A stretch of DNA of 64,000 nucleotides. Origin: Limosilactobacillus difficilis (GTDB lineage: Bacteria > Bacillota > Bacilli > Lactobacillales > Lactobacillaceae). The number at the start of each line of letters is the position of its first letter. Position 1 is the first letter of the stretch. The DNA lies in the NCBI RefSeq assembly GCF_947387495.1, contig NZ_CANDNU010000004.1, positions 1-64,000 on the forward strand, given 5' to 3'. Positions 8,331 through 16,526 of this stretch are shown here, piece after piece. Made by a program: the position numbers and the translations under genes. The notes beneath the pieces were generated by a model. That model saw only the letters and a list, made by a program, of their open reading frames with translations. It had not been told where the DNA came from and made no database searches.

Positions 8331-9197
8331 ATGCAAATTCCAACTTTTAAATTAAACGATGGTCACGAGATTCCGTCATTCGGTTTCGGGGTCTTCCAAA
8401 TTCCAGCTGACGGTTCCACTTACCAGGCCGTTTTGTCAGCACTGAAGCTTGGTTACCGCCACATCGATACGGCGGAAGCCTACTTTAATGAACAAGAAGT
8501 CGGCAAGGCCATTAAGGACAGCGGGATCCCACGCGATCAAATTTGGGTTACTTCCAAGCTGTGGCTGCAGGATTACGCTTACGAGGATGCCAAAAAGACG
8601 ATCGATAACACCTTGGCCAAAATGGGGCTGGATTACTTGGACCTATATCTGATCCACCAGCCTTACGGTAAGGTTGACGAAGCCTGGCGGGCAATGGAAG
8701 AAGCACAACAAGCGGGAAAGCTCCGCTCAATCGGGGGTTCTAACTTCACACCTAAGCTTTGGGCTAAGTGGAAAGACGCTTTTGCAAATGTCACTCCGGC
8801 TGTCAACCAGGTCGAATTCAACCCTTATTTCCAGCAACGGCCATTGCGGCAGATCATGGCTAAGGAACACGTGGCATTGGAAGCTTGGGCACCGCTGGGA
8901 CAAGGCAATGCCGATTTGTTCCAGGAACCGGTTCTCCAACGACTGGCCAAAAAGTACGACAAGAACGTTGGCCAAATTATTCTGCGTTTTGAACACCAAG
9001 AAGGGGTCATCGTCTTCCCAAAGTCCGTTCACGAAGCACGGATTAAGTCTAATGCGGAAATCTTTGATTTTGAACTGACGAGTGATGAAATGGACGCTAT
9101 TCGCGGTCTTGATAAGGGGCAGGGGATGCATGATCCAGATGCTCCCGGAGTTGCGGATTCCTTGCTGAGTGCCTTTGACGTCCACGCAAATGACTAA
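8331..9197 (+). CDS. Aldo/keto reductase
   Basis: A 288-residue NADPH-dependent carbonyl reductase of the AKR (beta/alpha)8 family, cytoplasmic. Visible motifs are GYRHIDTAEAYFNE (catalytic Asp and Tyr), WVTSKLWLQDY with the catalytic Lys, DYLDLYLIHQP with the catalytic His, and the NADP-binding VIVFPKSVHEARI. It resembles the 2,5-diketogluconate reductase/YtbE group. ATG follows a strong GAGGAGGG site. The monocistronic unit ends at the terminator at 9212-9250. The physiological substrate is unknown. Confidence 0.92.
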   Translation: MQIPTFKLNDGHEIPSFGFGVFQIPADGSTYQAVLSALKLGYRHIDTAEAYFNEQEVGKAIKDSGIPRDQIWVTSKLWLQDYAYEDAKKTIDNTLAKMGLDYLDLYLIHQPYGKVDEAWRAMEEAQQAGKLRSIGGSNFTPKLWAKWKDAFANVTPAVNQVEFNPYFQQRPLRQIMAKEHVALEAWAPLGQGNADLFQEPVLQRLAKKYDKNVGQIILRFEHQEGVIVFPKSVHEARIKSNAEIFDFELTSDEMDAIRGLDKGQGMHDPDAPGVADSLLSAFDVHAND

Positions 9198-9211
9198 ATG
9201 ATTGATAGATC

Positions 9212-9250
9212 AGCATCTTTTCACCCGACGAGGGCGGAAAGGTGCTTTTT
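9212..9250 (+). terminator. Terminator of aldo/keto reductase gene
   Basis: AGCATCTTT pairs with AAAGGTGCT (one G-T pair) around an inner CCC/GGG stem, followed by a T run. Confidence 0.75.
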
Positions 9251-9302
9251 GATTTGCCTGGAGGGTGCTATACTCAAATGCAATTTGTGGGATCGGAGAG
9301 TG

Positions 9303-9917
9303 ATGGAGATGACAGAGAGGATTGAACTTCGCTTAGCACATCCAGATGATGCACCGCAACTACTTGATATATACGCGCCCTACGTTGAGCATACGGCGAT
9401 CACTTTTGAATACCGGGTGCCGCTGGTGGCCGAATTTCGGCGGCGGATCACCAAGACGATGCAGAATTATCCCTATCTCGTGGCAACGAAAGGTGGACGG
9501 CTCCTGGGCTACGCTTATCTGGGGCGCTTTGGGGCACGCAAGGCCTATGATTGGGCTGCGGAAACATCAATTTATGTTGCCCGGGATGCTCGCCACCAGG
9601 GGGTTGGCGCTAAGTTATATGCGGCCATCGAACAGCTGGCACGGTTGATGGGCTTGACTAATCTCAACGCTTGTATCGCCTATCCCAGCCGTCCTGATCC
9701 CCACCTGACGGCCAACAGTGCAGAATTTCACCAGCACCTGGGTTACCGCCTAGTTGGCCGGTTTCACCAGTGTGGGTACAAATTCGACCGGTGGTACGAT
9801 ATGGTTTGGATGGAAAAAATCATTACTGACCACCCGGTTCAGGCCCGGGCGGTCGATTGGTTCGCTCAATTGCTGCGGGAACACACAGCGGCTGTGAATC
9901 GAGTTTTGCGTGGATAA
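9303..9917 (+). CDS. GNAT-family N-acetyltransferase, phosphinothricin acetyltransferase-like
   Basis: About 204 residues. IELRLAHPDDAPQLLDIY, then ITFEYRVP, the acetyl-CoA loop VARDARHQGVGAKLY (a Q/RxxGxG/A match) and NACIAYPSRPDP with FHQHLGYRLVGRF place it in the PAT/YncA group, which acetylates amino groups of small molecules such as amino acid analogues. The start is chosen at ATG 9303, or 9309, near GGAG; an upstream extension to 9198 would cross the terminator of the previous gene. A C-terminal tail of about 30 residues follows the domain. The substrate is unknown. Confidence 0.83.
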   Translation: MEMTERIELRLAHPDDAPQLLDIYAPYVEHTAITFEYRVPLVAEFRRRITKTMQNYPYLVATKGGRLLGYAYLGRFGARKAYDWAAETSIYVARDARHQGVGAKLYAAIEQLARLMGLTNLNACIAYPSRPDPHLTANSAEFHQHLGYRLVGRFHQCGYKFDRWYDMVWMEKIITDHPVQARAVDWFAQLLREHTAAVNRVLRG

Positions 9918-9925
9918 AAGAAGCT

Positions 9926-9950
9926 GGTGGTCTCTCCGACCGCCTTTTTT
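9926..9950 (+). terminator. Terminator after GNAT gene
   Basis: GGTGGTC pairs with GACCGCC around a 5-nt loop and is followed by six T residues. Confidence 0.8.
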
Positions 9951-10064
9951 AAGCAACATAGTATGCTATATGCGTATACTAGCATTGATTTTTGATAATT
10001 TTCGCGGACAGCTTGCCCCACTATACTTAAATCATCAGCAAAAAATGAATCGGAGGTAAGTGCA

Positions 10065-10145
10065 ATGCTAAATCAAATTATTGCTCTAAGTGTGATGCTA
10101 GTCGTTCTCCTGGTGCTCTTGACTTTCCCACAACAACAGAAATAG
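10065..10145 (+). CDS. 26-residue hydrophobic peptide
   Basis: A small reading frame of 26 residues behind a strong CGGAGG ribosome binding site eight bases from the ATG. A polar start (MLNQ) is followed by a run of about 18 hydrophobic residues rich in Leu and Val, ending with the polar tail PQQQK, so it would span the membrane once. A TATACT -10 hexamer lies about 40 bases upstream. I do not recognise a family; it could be a small membrane protein or a type I toxin-like peptide. No antisense RNA gene is evident. Confidence 0.5.
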   Translation: MLNQIIALSVMLVVLLVLLTFPQQQK

Positions 10146-10233
10146 CACTACAATGCCCGTCCCACCTAGTAAATAGCGATCTGGGACAATTCCTGATAAA
10201 CTGGAGATAAACAACTTTTCAGGAGGAATGGCA

Positions 10234-11253
10234 ATGGCTCTAGCGAAAGAAACAGTGCTCGGTGTTTTGAAAGGGGAAGTAGGCGGAGTGGTCCCGGCTT
10301 CATTTTGGCGACACTTTGCGGACAATGAATTCACGGATGCTTTTCAAAAGCCGGCGGTGATTCAGAAGAATTTGAACGGTCACCGCGATTATTTGCAAGC
10401 GGTCGATGTCGACTTTGTTAAGACGATGCTCGATGGGTATTTTCCGTATCCGTTCCGGGGTGTTAAGGATCCCAAGCAAGCAGCTGACTTGGCGAAGCTG
10501 CAACCGCTAACTGATGACGATCCGTGGATTAGCCAGCAGGCCGACCTGGCCCGGCAGCAAAGGGCGTTGGCAGGTGATAAGCCGGTCTTTGTCACGATCT
10601 TTTCGCCGATGTACCTCTTTAAGTGGGCCTTGATCCAGCACTACGTGGAGCCGCTCAAACTAGCCGATCATCGTTTTGCCGATTTGTATCACCAAGATCC
10701 GCAATTGGTATTACACGTTTTAAAAGTGATCGGCCAAGACCTTGGCAAGGTCGCGGCGGCCGTAATGAAAACCGGGATTGATGGGATCTATTATTCGACC
10801 CAGTCGGTTCAGGATGATCGCCTCGATAATCCTCACTTTTTCAGCACGGTAATGGAGCCGGTTGACCAGCTCGTTCAAGAAAGGATCAATGCCGTCAGTG
10901 ACCTGAACATCCTCCATATTTGTGGTTTTGCTGGCGCATATAACCACCTGGACTGGTTCAAAGATTACCCGCTGCAGGTGATTAACTGGGCTAGCAAAAC
11001 AGATGGCTACTCCCTGGCAGCCGGACAAAAGCTGTTTGGCGGGCGGCCCGTTTTGGGCGGCCTCGACAACTCTACCAAGGGCGTTCTTTACAGCGGAAAT
11101 AAGGAACAGATCCAGACGGCAGTGCAACAGCTATTGGACGCAGCCGGCACTAATGGCGTTATTCTGGGCGCTGATTGCACGGTGCCGCGTGATATCAACT
11201 ACGACCACCTTCGCTGGGCAATCGAAGCGGCCCACCAATTTAACCGATATTGA
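10234..11253 (+). CDS. Uroporphyrinogen decarboxylase-family protein
   Basis: A 339-residue protein with the UroD/MtaA-type TIM barrel, seen from segments such as VDVDFVKTMLDGYFPYPF, GIDGIYYSTQSVQ, LHICGF and the C-terminal GVILGADCTVPRDINYDHLRWAIEAA. The Arg-rich N-terminal motif of true HemE (RQAGR) is absent and no other haem gene is nearby, so it is more likely a methyltransferase-like or otherwise diverged member than a haem enzyme. The start is ATG 10234 behind AGGAGGA; the ATG at 10228 abuts the ribosome binding site. It ends at a strong hairpin. Confidence 0.75.
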   Translation: MALAKETVLGVLKGEVGGVVPASFWRHFADNEFTDAFQKPAVIQKNLNGHRDYLQAVDVDFVKTMLDGYFPYPFRGVKDPKQAADLAKLQPLTDDDPWISQQADLARQQRALAGDKPVFVTIFSPMYLFKWALIQHYVEPLKLADHRFADLYHQDPQLVLHVLKVIGQDLGKVAAAVMKTGIDGIYYSTQSVQDDRLDNPHFFSTVMEPVDQLVQERINAVSDLNILHICGFAGAYNHLDWFKDYPLQVINWASKTDGYSLAAGQKLFGGRPVLGGLDNSTKGVLYSGNKEQIQTAVQQLLDAAGTNGVILGADCTVPRDINYDHLRWAIEAAHQFNRY

Positions 11254-11291
11254 AAACCACCTGGCTCCATCAAGCGGCGTCAGGTGGTTTT
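11253..11291. terminator. Bidirectional terminator between uroD-like gene and nth
   Basis: AAAACCACCTG (11253-11263) pairs perfectly with CAGGTGGTTTT (11281-11291) around a 17-nt loop between two convergent genes. Confidence 0.85.
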
Positions 11292-11304
11292 GGTGGTTTG
11301 TGAG

Positions 11305-11940
11305 CTAATTTTGATGATAAAAGGCACACATCGATTGGAGGGGACAGGTTGCACATTTAGGGTTGCGTGATGTGCACTGGTAGCGACCCCAGAAAATCAT
11401 ACTATGGTGCCCATCGAGCCACTGTTCTTTGGGAACGGCGTCCATCAAACGGTGCTCGATTTGCAAAAGGGTGGCTTGAGGGGCAACCATCCCCAGCCGC
11501 CGAGCCACCCGGCTGACGTGGGTGTCGACAGCAAAGGCCGGGATCCCGAAACATTCAGCGAGCACGACGTCAGCCACTTTGCGCCCAACACCGGACAAGG
11601 TCATCAATTCTTTGCGGGTATTAGGAACTTGCCCACCAAAGTGCTCGACGAGTTCCTGGGAACACTTGACGAGAAACTTGGCTTTGTTGTGGTATAAACC
11701 GAGCTGCTTAATGTAAGGTTCGACTTCGTCTAGCGAGGCCTGGGCCAGGTCGGTTGCTTGGGGGTAGCGGGCAAACAACGCGGGGGTGACTTGGTTGACG
11801 GACTTGTCCGTCGACTGAGCGCTGAGAATTGTTGCTAGCAGAAAGTGATAGGTAGAATCGGCTTCCAGGGTAGTGCTGGCGTTGGGAAAAGTCTGCCGCA
11901 TCACTTGAATGGCGTGGCGAATTTCTTGATCAGAGAGCAT
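11305..11940 (-). CDS. nth: Endonuclease III
   Basis: A 211-residue DNA glycosylase/AP lyase that removes oxidised pyrimidines. The helix-hairpin-helix LSGVGRKVADVVL contains the catalytic Lys and FAVDTHVSRVARRLG the catalytic Asp. The C-terminus holds the 4Fe-4S ligands with spacing C-x6-C-x2-C-x5-C (from CTSRNPKC). The length fits the family. ATG at 11940 follows AAAGGACG. It stands alone, convergent with the UroD-like gene. Confidence 0.95.
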   Translation of the reverse strand: MLSDQEIRHAIQVMRQTFPNASTTLEADSTYHFLLATILSAQSTDKSVNQVTPALFARYPQATDLAQASLDEVEPYIKQLGLYHNKAKFLVKCSQELVEHFGGQVPNTRKELMTLSGVGRKVADVVLAECFGIPAFAVDTHVSRVARRLGMVAPQATLLQIEHRLMDAVPKEQWLDGHHSMIFWGRYQCTSRNPKCATCPLQSMCAFYHQN

Positions 11941-12094
11941 GTTGAAACGTCCTTTTTCAAAATGATTGCCTTAATAATAACACTGTGGGGGACTATGCAG
12001 TAAGTTTTGCTTTTCACAAGTCTCGCCAGCCCTTATAATTGAAGAAAGGGCTTTCATGATTGCTTGGCCCGGACAAGAAAAGGAGTTGAGCCTG

Positions 12095-12751
12095 ATGGAT
12101 CTAGAAACAGCAATGAACAAGCGCCATTCCGTGCGCCAGTTTACGGATCAAGAAGTTAGCAGGGAACAGATCGAACACCTCGTTAGTCTCGCTCAGCGTT
12201 CGCCATCCTGGGTTGATTCACAACCATGGCAGGTTTACGCTGCCACGGGGGAGGTCCTCCAACAAATCAAGGCGGCTTATCAGGAGCAGGACCAGGCTGG
12301 CAACCACGGTGATCCGGACCTGAAAGTGATGTCACGGGGCGATTGGCAGGAACGTCCGCAGGCTAACATGAAGCAGTGGGGTCACGAGATTGTCCACCAC
12401 TTTGCTAATTATGATGAAGCCCACGAAGCGATGACTGGGGCCGCCAATAACCTGAATTTTGCTCCGGCGATCCTCTTCATTACCATTCCCAAACAAAGTC
12501 CGGACTGGTCGATTTTAGATGCCGGGATTTTTGCTCAATCGCTGCTCCTGGCGGCGACTGCGGAAGGATTAGGCTCGATTCCAACCTACAATAGCGTACG
12601 CTTCCCCGCAATTCTTCATCAGTTCTTGGAAGTGCCGGAAGACGAACGCTTCATGGTCGGCATCGAGATTGGCTACCCGGCTGACACCAAGATCAATCAG
12701 TACCGGGCCAAGCGGCAAGACTTAGCGGACTTATTGCATTTTCGGGACTGA
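12095..12751 (+). CDS. Nitroreductase-family protein
   Basis: A 218-residue FMN-dependent NAD(P)H oxidoreductase. It begins MDLETAMNKRHSVRQF, the classical nitroreductase start with the FMN-contacting Arg, and continues with AQRSPSWVDSQPWQVY and a C-terminal GIEIGYPAD. The start is ATG 12095 behind AAAAGGAG; the frame is open to 12056 but without a ribosome binding site. It could reduce nitro compounds, quinones or flavins; the sequence does not say which. Confidence 0.88.
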   Translation: MDLETAMNKRHSVRQFTDQEVSREQIEHLVSLAQRSPSWVDSQPWQVYAATGEVLQQIKAAYQEQDQAGNHGDPDLKVMSRGDWQERPQANMKQWGHEIVHHFANYDEAHEAMTGAANNLNFAPAILFITIPKQSPDWSILDAGIFAQSLLLAATAEGLGSIPTYNSVRFPAILHQFLEVPEDERFMVGIEIGYPADTKINQYRAKRQDLADLLHFRD

Positions 12752-12776
12752 TTTCATCTCCGGCTATCCTTCTGAC

Positions 12777-12804
12777 TTGTATTAATCAATAATTAAAGTA
12801 TAAT
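12777..12804 (+). promoter_or_regulatory. Promoter of L-2-hydroxyacid dehydrogenase gene
   Basis: -35 TTGTAT (12777-12782) and -10 TATAAT (12799-12804) with a 16-bp spacer, 35 bases before the start codon. Confidence 0.65.
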
Positions 12805-12838
12805 GAGAAATAACTCATTTTGTTTAGGAGGAATCATC

Positions 12839-13783
12839 ATGGGGAATAAAATTGCCATTATCGGGGTCGGCCATGTTGGGTCGACCGTTGCCACCAATAT
12901 TGTTACAGCAGGAATTGCCCAGGAATTATACCTGATCGACGAGCAGGACAAGATTGCCCGCGCTGATGAATTCGATCTTTTTGACCAGCAAGCCTACCTG
13001 GACACGACGACGCGCGTAAAGTTTATTCCCTACCATGATGATTGGGCAGCCTTAAGGGACGTCGACGTAATCGTCTTTGCAGCTGGAAACATCAAGATTG
13101 TCCTGGGCAACCCGAATGATAAATCTAACAACCGGGTCGGCGAATTGAGCAACTCGGCACGGATCGTCCGGGAGGTTGGTCCTCGCATCAAGGCGAGCGG
13201 CTTCCACGGGACGATGGTCTGCATCTCCAACCCATGTGACGTTATCACTCAGTTGATGCAGAAAGTAACCGGCTTGCCAAAACAGTCGGTACTGGGAACC
13301 GGGACGTCACTGGACACCGCCCGGCTGCACCGAGCGGTGGCAGTGGCGTTAGGTGTTTCGATCTCTGACGTTGCCGGTTACGTCATCGGGGAACACGGGG
13401 AGACCCAGTTTGCCGCTTGGTCTTCTGTTTCAGTCAATGGTCGGCCGATGACTAAGATTGCTCAGGAAGCGGGTCTAGACTTGGATGATCTGGAAACTCA
13501 AGCCCGGATGGGCGGCCACGTCGTTGGCCTCGGCAAAGGCTTTACCAACTATGGGATTGGAATGACGGCGCTGACGATCGTCAAGGCGGTGGTCAACGAT
13601 GAGCACCGGACTTTCCCGGCGACGTCATATGACGACCACTTTGGCGTCTACATCGGTCACCCGACAACGGTCGGCGCCGCGGGCGTATTGGCCCAGCCAG
13701 CCCTTGATCTGACAGCTGACGAGGAGACCAAGTACCAAAAATCGGCGGCAGCGATCAAGCACAATCTGGAATCGGTTAAATAA
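12839..13783 (+). CDS. L-2-hydroxyisocaproate dehydrogenase (lactate/malate dehydrogenase family)
   Basis: A 314-residue NAD-dependent dehydrogenase that interconverts 2-oxo and L-2-hydroxy acids. The Rossmann motif is GVGHVGS (residues 9-15), the substrate-binding segment is ISNPCDVITQ and the catalytic His is in GEHGETQFAAWS near 184. The active-site loop after GNIK is longer and unlike that of L-lactate dehydrogenase but matches the lactobacillus L-2-hydroxyisocaproate enzymes, so branched-chain 2-oxo acids are the likelier substrates. The start is ATG 12839 behind TAGGAGG. Plain lactate dehydrogenase activity cannot be excluded. Confidence 0.85.
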   Translation: MGNKIAIIGVGHVGSTVATNIVTAGIAQELYLIDEQDKIARADEFDLFDQQAYLDTTTRVKFIPYHDDWAALRDVDVIVFAAGNIKIVLGNPNDKSNNRVGELSNSARIVREVGPRIKASGFHGTMVCISNPCDVITQLMQKVTGLPKQSVLGTGTSLDTARLHRAVAVALGVSISDVAGYVIGEHGETQFAAWSSVSVNGRPMTKIAQEAGLDLDDLETQARMGGHVVGLGKGFTNYGIGMTALTIVKAVVNDEHRTFPATSYDDHFGVYIGHPTTVGAAGVLAQPALDLTADEETKYQKSAAAIKHNLESVK

Positions 13784-13801
13784 AAAGATTCTAAAAGACG
13801 C

Positions 13802-13829
13802 TTGACAATCTATAATCTTAGTGTATTAT
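13802..13829 (+). promoter_or_regulatory. Promoter of T-box leader
   Basis: Consensus -35 TTGACA (13802-13807) and -10 TATTAT (13824-13829) with a 16-bp spacer, just ahead of the T-box stem I. Confidence 0.8.
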
Positions 13830-13849
13830 TAAAACAACATTAAAAATAA

Positions 13850-14100
13850 CAGTGAACAGACTAGTAACGAAATGGTCATGATAAGAGAGGCCCTGGTTGG
13901 TGAAAAGGACCGGTGATCATCCGTGAATCACATCTGTGAGTTGATTTTCTGAACGTAGTAAGAAAGTCCGGGGCCGCCCGTTACAGCACAGAGTTTACTA
14001 ATTGAACTCGTAGAGGCCACGATCGCGAGAGAGTGGCATGATGAGGTGGAACCGCGGAATCGCCCTCATGCTGGGATAGACCAGTATGAGGGCTTTTTTA
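13850..14100 (+). promoter_or_regulatory. T-box riboswitch, probable His specifier
   Basis: This leader senses uncharged tRNA and controls the amino acid ABC transporter. Stem I base ACAGA/TCTGT encloses a specifier loop with AGTA on the 5' side and GTGAATCACA on the 3' side. Counting as in the methionine T-box at 32.6 kb (GAA, one base, codon, purine), the specifier is CAC (13929-13931), histidine. The T-box core AGGTGGAACCGCG is at 14044-14056, followed by a terminator with GCCCTCATG/TATGAGGGC arms (14062-14093) and T run. The core has TGGA, which would suit a tRNA with U at position 73, whereas bacterial tRNA-His usually has C73, so the amino acid is not certain. Confidence 0.85.
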
Positions 14101-14212
14101 TTCGGCGGTAAGTAAACTCGTTGAGGTGGATGGTGTGAATCATTCACGAACGTGAGGTGGAATCGCGATTAGTTCGTCCTCTTGGTGTTATGGCACCAAG
14201 GGGGCTTTTTGT
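14101..14212 (+). promoter_or_regulatory. Second T-box antiterminator/terminator module (partial duplication)
   Basis: Downstream of the first T-box terminator a second core AGGTGGAATCGCG (14155-14167) differs from the first by one base. It is followed by another terminator hairpin (arms 14176-14187 and 14193-14205, then a T run). The segment before it, AAACTCGTTGAGG, resembles GAACTCGTAGAGG of the first copy. No second stem I is seen, so only the stem III/antiterminator/terminator part is duplicated. Confidence 0.8.
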
Positions 14213-14243
14213 TTACTGGTTAACTTTTGAGGAGGTTGTACCC

Positions 14244-14891
14244 ATGTCATTGCACTATGTTAGTCAAATTTTGCCGTCGCTGTTCAGCGGCTGCGGTGTG
14301 ACATTATCACTTTTCTTCTGGACCTTGATTGGTTCGCTGCCGCTAGGAATTTTGGTGAGCCTCGGTCTTACTTCTAAGTTTTCGCCCCTGCGTTGGATCT
14401 TGGGGATCTATGTTTGGCTGATGCGGGGAACGCCATTACTGTTGCAACTGATTTTCGTTTTCTACGGTCTGCCGATTGTTGGGATCGTCTTCCAACGTTA
14501 TAACGCGGCGGTCTTTGCCTTTATTCTGAACTACGCGGCCTACTTTGCTGAAATCTTTCGTGGCGGTTTCCAATCAATTGACACTGGCCAATACGAAGCG
14601 GCTCGGATGCTCGGACTTTCCTATCCTCAGACCTTGCGGAAGATCGTGATTCCCCAGGTTGTTAAAATTGTGATTCCGTCGATTGGTAACGAAGTCATCA
14701 ATTTGGTTAAGGATTCTTCACTGGTCTATGTCATCGGCTTGGGCGACCTGCTGCGGGCCGGCAACGTTGCAACATCCCGGGATGTCACCCTGGTACCGCT
14801 GGTACTGGTGGCTCTTATGTACCTGATTATGATTGCGATCTGCACTTGGGGCCTGCAAAAGGTCGAAAAGCGTTATTCCTACTTCAAGTAA
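14244..14891 (+). CDS. Polar amino acid ABC transporter permease
   Basis: A 215-residue inner-membrane subunit of the HisM/GlnP type. About five membrane helices are visible, with LMRGTPLLLQL and the EAA loop YEAARMLGLSYPQTLRKIVIPQ that contacts the ATPase. The start is ATG 14244 behind GAGGAGGT; the upstream open frame lies inside the T-box leader. It is the first gene of a permease, ATPase, binding-protein operon whose leader suggests that histidine (or another amino acid) starvation induces it. Confidence 0.92.
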   Translation: MSLHYVSQILPSLFSGCGVTLSLFFWTLIGSLPLGILVSLGLTSKFSPLRWILGIYVWLMRGTPLLLQLIFVFYGLPIVGIVFQRYNAAVFAFILNYAAYFAEIFRGGFQSIDTGQYEAARMLGLSYPQTLRKIVIPQVVKIVIPSIGNEVINLVKDSSLVYVIGLGDLLRAGNVATSRDVTLVPLVLVALMYLIMIAICTWGLQKVEKRYSYFK

Positions 14892-14912
14892 ATTCCAAAG
14901 GGGGAACTGAGA

Positions 14913-15554
14913 ATGCTGAAAGTTACTAATTTAAAGAAGAGTTTTAATGGACGGCAAATCCTCGACGGGATTAACTTTACGGTCAAGGATGGCGAAATTC
15001 TTTGCATCGTTGGTCCATCAGGGGCCGGCAAGACGACGATCCTGCGTTGCCTGACGGGGATGGAGCAAGCTGATAGCGGTGAATTTTCCTTAGATGACAA
15101 GCCTTTTGACCCCGCCAAGGATAGTCAACGGATTTTCGGGGTGGTCTTCCAGGACTTTAACCTCTTTCCGAACCTGAGCGTTAAGGAGAATATTACCCTG
15201 GCACCAACGCTAGTCAAGAAGATCAGCCAGGAAACTGCCGATGCCCAAGCGGCTAAGCTGGAACGTCAACTCGACTTGACCCAGGTGGAATCACAATACC
15301 CCTGGCAGCTTTCCGGGGGGCAAAAACAACGGGTTGCCATTGCCCGGGCACTGGCAATGAAGCCGCAGGTGCTCTGCTATGACGAACCAACGTCCGCCCT
15401 CGATCCGAACTTGCGGGACGAAGTGGCCGAAATGATCCTGGATTTGAAGAAGGGTGGCACCACCCAACTGATCATTACTCACGACATGGATTTTGCGAAA
15501 AAGGTCGCCGATGATTTGTTCACGGTGAAGGCGCTCGAAGGACAAGAAGATTAA
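14913..15554 (+). CDS. Polar amino acid ABC transporter ATP-binding protein
   Basis: A 213-residue ATPase energising the adjacent permease. Walker A GPSGAGKTT lies near residue 35, the signature LSGGQKQR near 132, Walker B VLCYDEPTSALD near 150 and the switch His in ITHDMDF near 190. It is slightly shorter than the usual 240 residues of the GlnQ/HisP family, ending shortly after the switch region. ATG follows AAGGGGG. Confidence 0.93.
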   Translation: MLKVTNLKKSFNGRQILDGINFTVKDGEILCIVGPSGAGKTTILRCLTGMEQADSGEFSLDDKPFDPAKDSQRIFGVVFQDFNLFPNLSVKENITLAPTLVKKISQETADAQAAKLERQLDLTQVESQYPWQLSGGQKQRVAIARALAMKPQVLCYDEPTSALDPNLRDEVAEMILDLKKGGTTQLIITHDMDFAKKVADDLFTVKALEGQED

Positions 15555-15573
15555 GATAGGGGGCGGCATTGAG

Positions 15574-16434
15574 ATGAAGAAAAATATTTCAACACTTCTT
15601 CGGCTTTGCCTGCTGTTTATGATCGCCGTTCCCGTGTTATTCTTGAGCGGCTGTCAAAACGTGACTTACCGGGCTAACCACCAGGATACCTGGTCACGCA
15701 TTCAGCGTCGGGGCAAGGTGATCGTCGGCCTAGATGATTCCTTTGTGCCGATGGGTTTTCGCCAAAAAGACGGTCGCTTGGTTGGTTACGACGTTGATTT
15801 GGCTCGCGAAGTTTTTAAGCAGTACGGGATCAAGGTCGACTTTCAAACGATCGATTGGTCGATGAAGGAAACTGAACTGAAGAACGGGACGATTGATTGC
15901 CTGTGGAACGGCTACTCGATCACGCCCCAACGGAAAAAGAAGGTGGCCTTTAGTCGGAGCTACCTCCAAAACGCCCAGGTCTTAGTGACACAGAAGAAGA
16001 ACCACATCGAAAACTTTAATGACATGAAGGGGAAGGCCTTGGGAACGCAAACCGGTTCGACTGGGCAGCAAGCCCTAGAAGACCACCCCAAACTCTTGCA
16101 GGATAAGATCAAAAATAAGAAACCCATTCTTTACGATACCTATCCGGATGCCTTCATTGATCTTAATGCCGGTCGGATCAAGGGACTGCTGATGGATCAA
16201 GTTTATGCCCGCTACTATATCGATCACATGGCTAACAGTAAGGCCTACCGCATTTACGACAATTCCCAGATGCCAACCGACTACTTCGGCGTGGGGATGC
16301 GGAAAGGTGACAAGACTCTGCAGCGGAAAATAAACGCCGGACTGGCTCACCTGCAAAAGAATGGCCAGTTGCGGAAACTGAACGAAAAGTGGTTTGGTAC
16401 CAATAGTAACTACCTGGGACCAGTTGAAAAATAG
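15574..16434 (+). CDS. Amino acid ABC transporter substrate-binding lipoprotein
   Basis: A 286-residue extracellular receptor. The signal peptide ends in the lipobox FLSGC, so Cys27 is lipidated. The periplasmic-binding-protein type 3 domain starts with GKVIVGLDDSFVPMGF and contains GYDVDLAREVF, TIDCLWNGYSITPQR and GVGMRKGD. It delivers an amino acid to the two upstream gene products. The T-box leader favours histidine, but the binding pocket cannot be assigned by eye. Confidence 0.9.
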   Translation: MKKNISTLLRLCLLFMIAVPVLFLSGCQNVTYRANHQDTWSRIQRRGKVIVGLDDSFVPMGFRQKDGRLVGYDVDLAREVFKQYGIKVDFQTIDWSMKETELKNGTIDCLWNGYSITPQRKKKVAFSRSYLQNAQVLVTQKKNHIENFNDMKGKALGTQTGSTGQQALEDHPKLLQDKIKNKKPILYDTYPDAFIDLNAGRIKGLLMDQVYARYYIDHMANSKAYRIYDNSQMPTDYFGVGMRKGDKTLQRKINAGLAHLQKNGQLRKLNEKWFGTNSNYLGPVEK

Positions 16435-16526
16435 CCGACTGATGAATAATCGGCTGACAAAATAAGCCTTCGCTGGCAATCCTCGTTATCACGGCAAATG
16501 AGGATGGTCAACGGGGCTTTTTTCTT
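16433..16526 (+). terminator. Terminator region after ABC operon
   Basis: AGCCGA/TCGGCT forms a first small hairpin right at the stop codon. A second stem with ATCCTC/GAGGAT inside AAGCC/GGGGCTT arms is followed by six T residues near 16521. Confidence 0.6.

Noticed and set aside
16433-16492. Minus-strand frames running from the substrate-binding protein gene into the intergenic region
   Set aside because: They overlap the binding-protein gene and terminator hairpins and have no start signals or recognisable domain.
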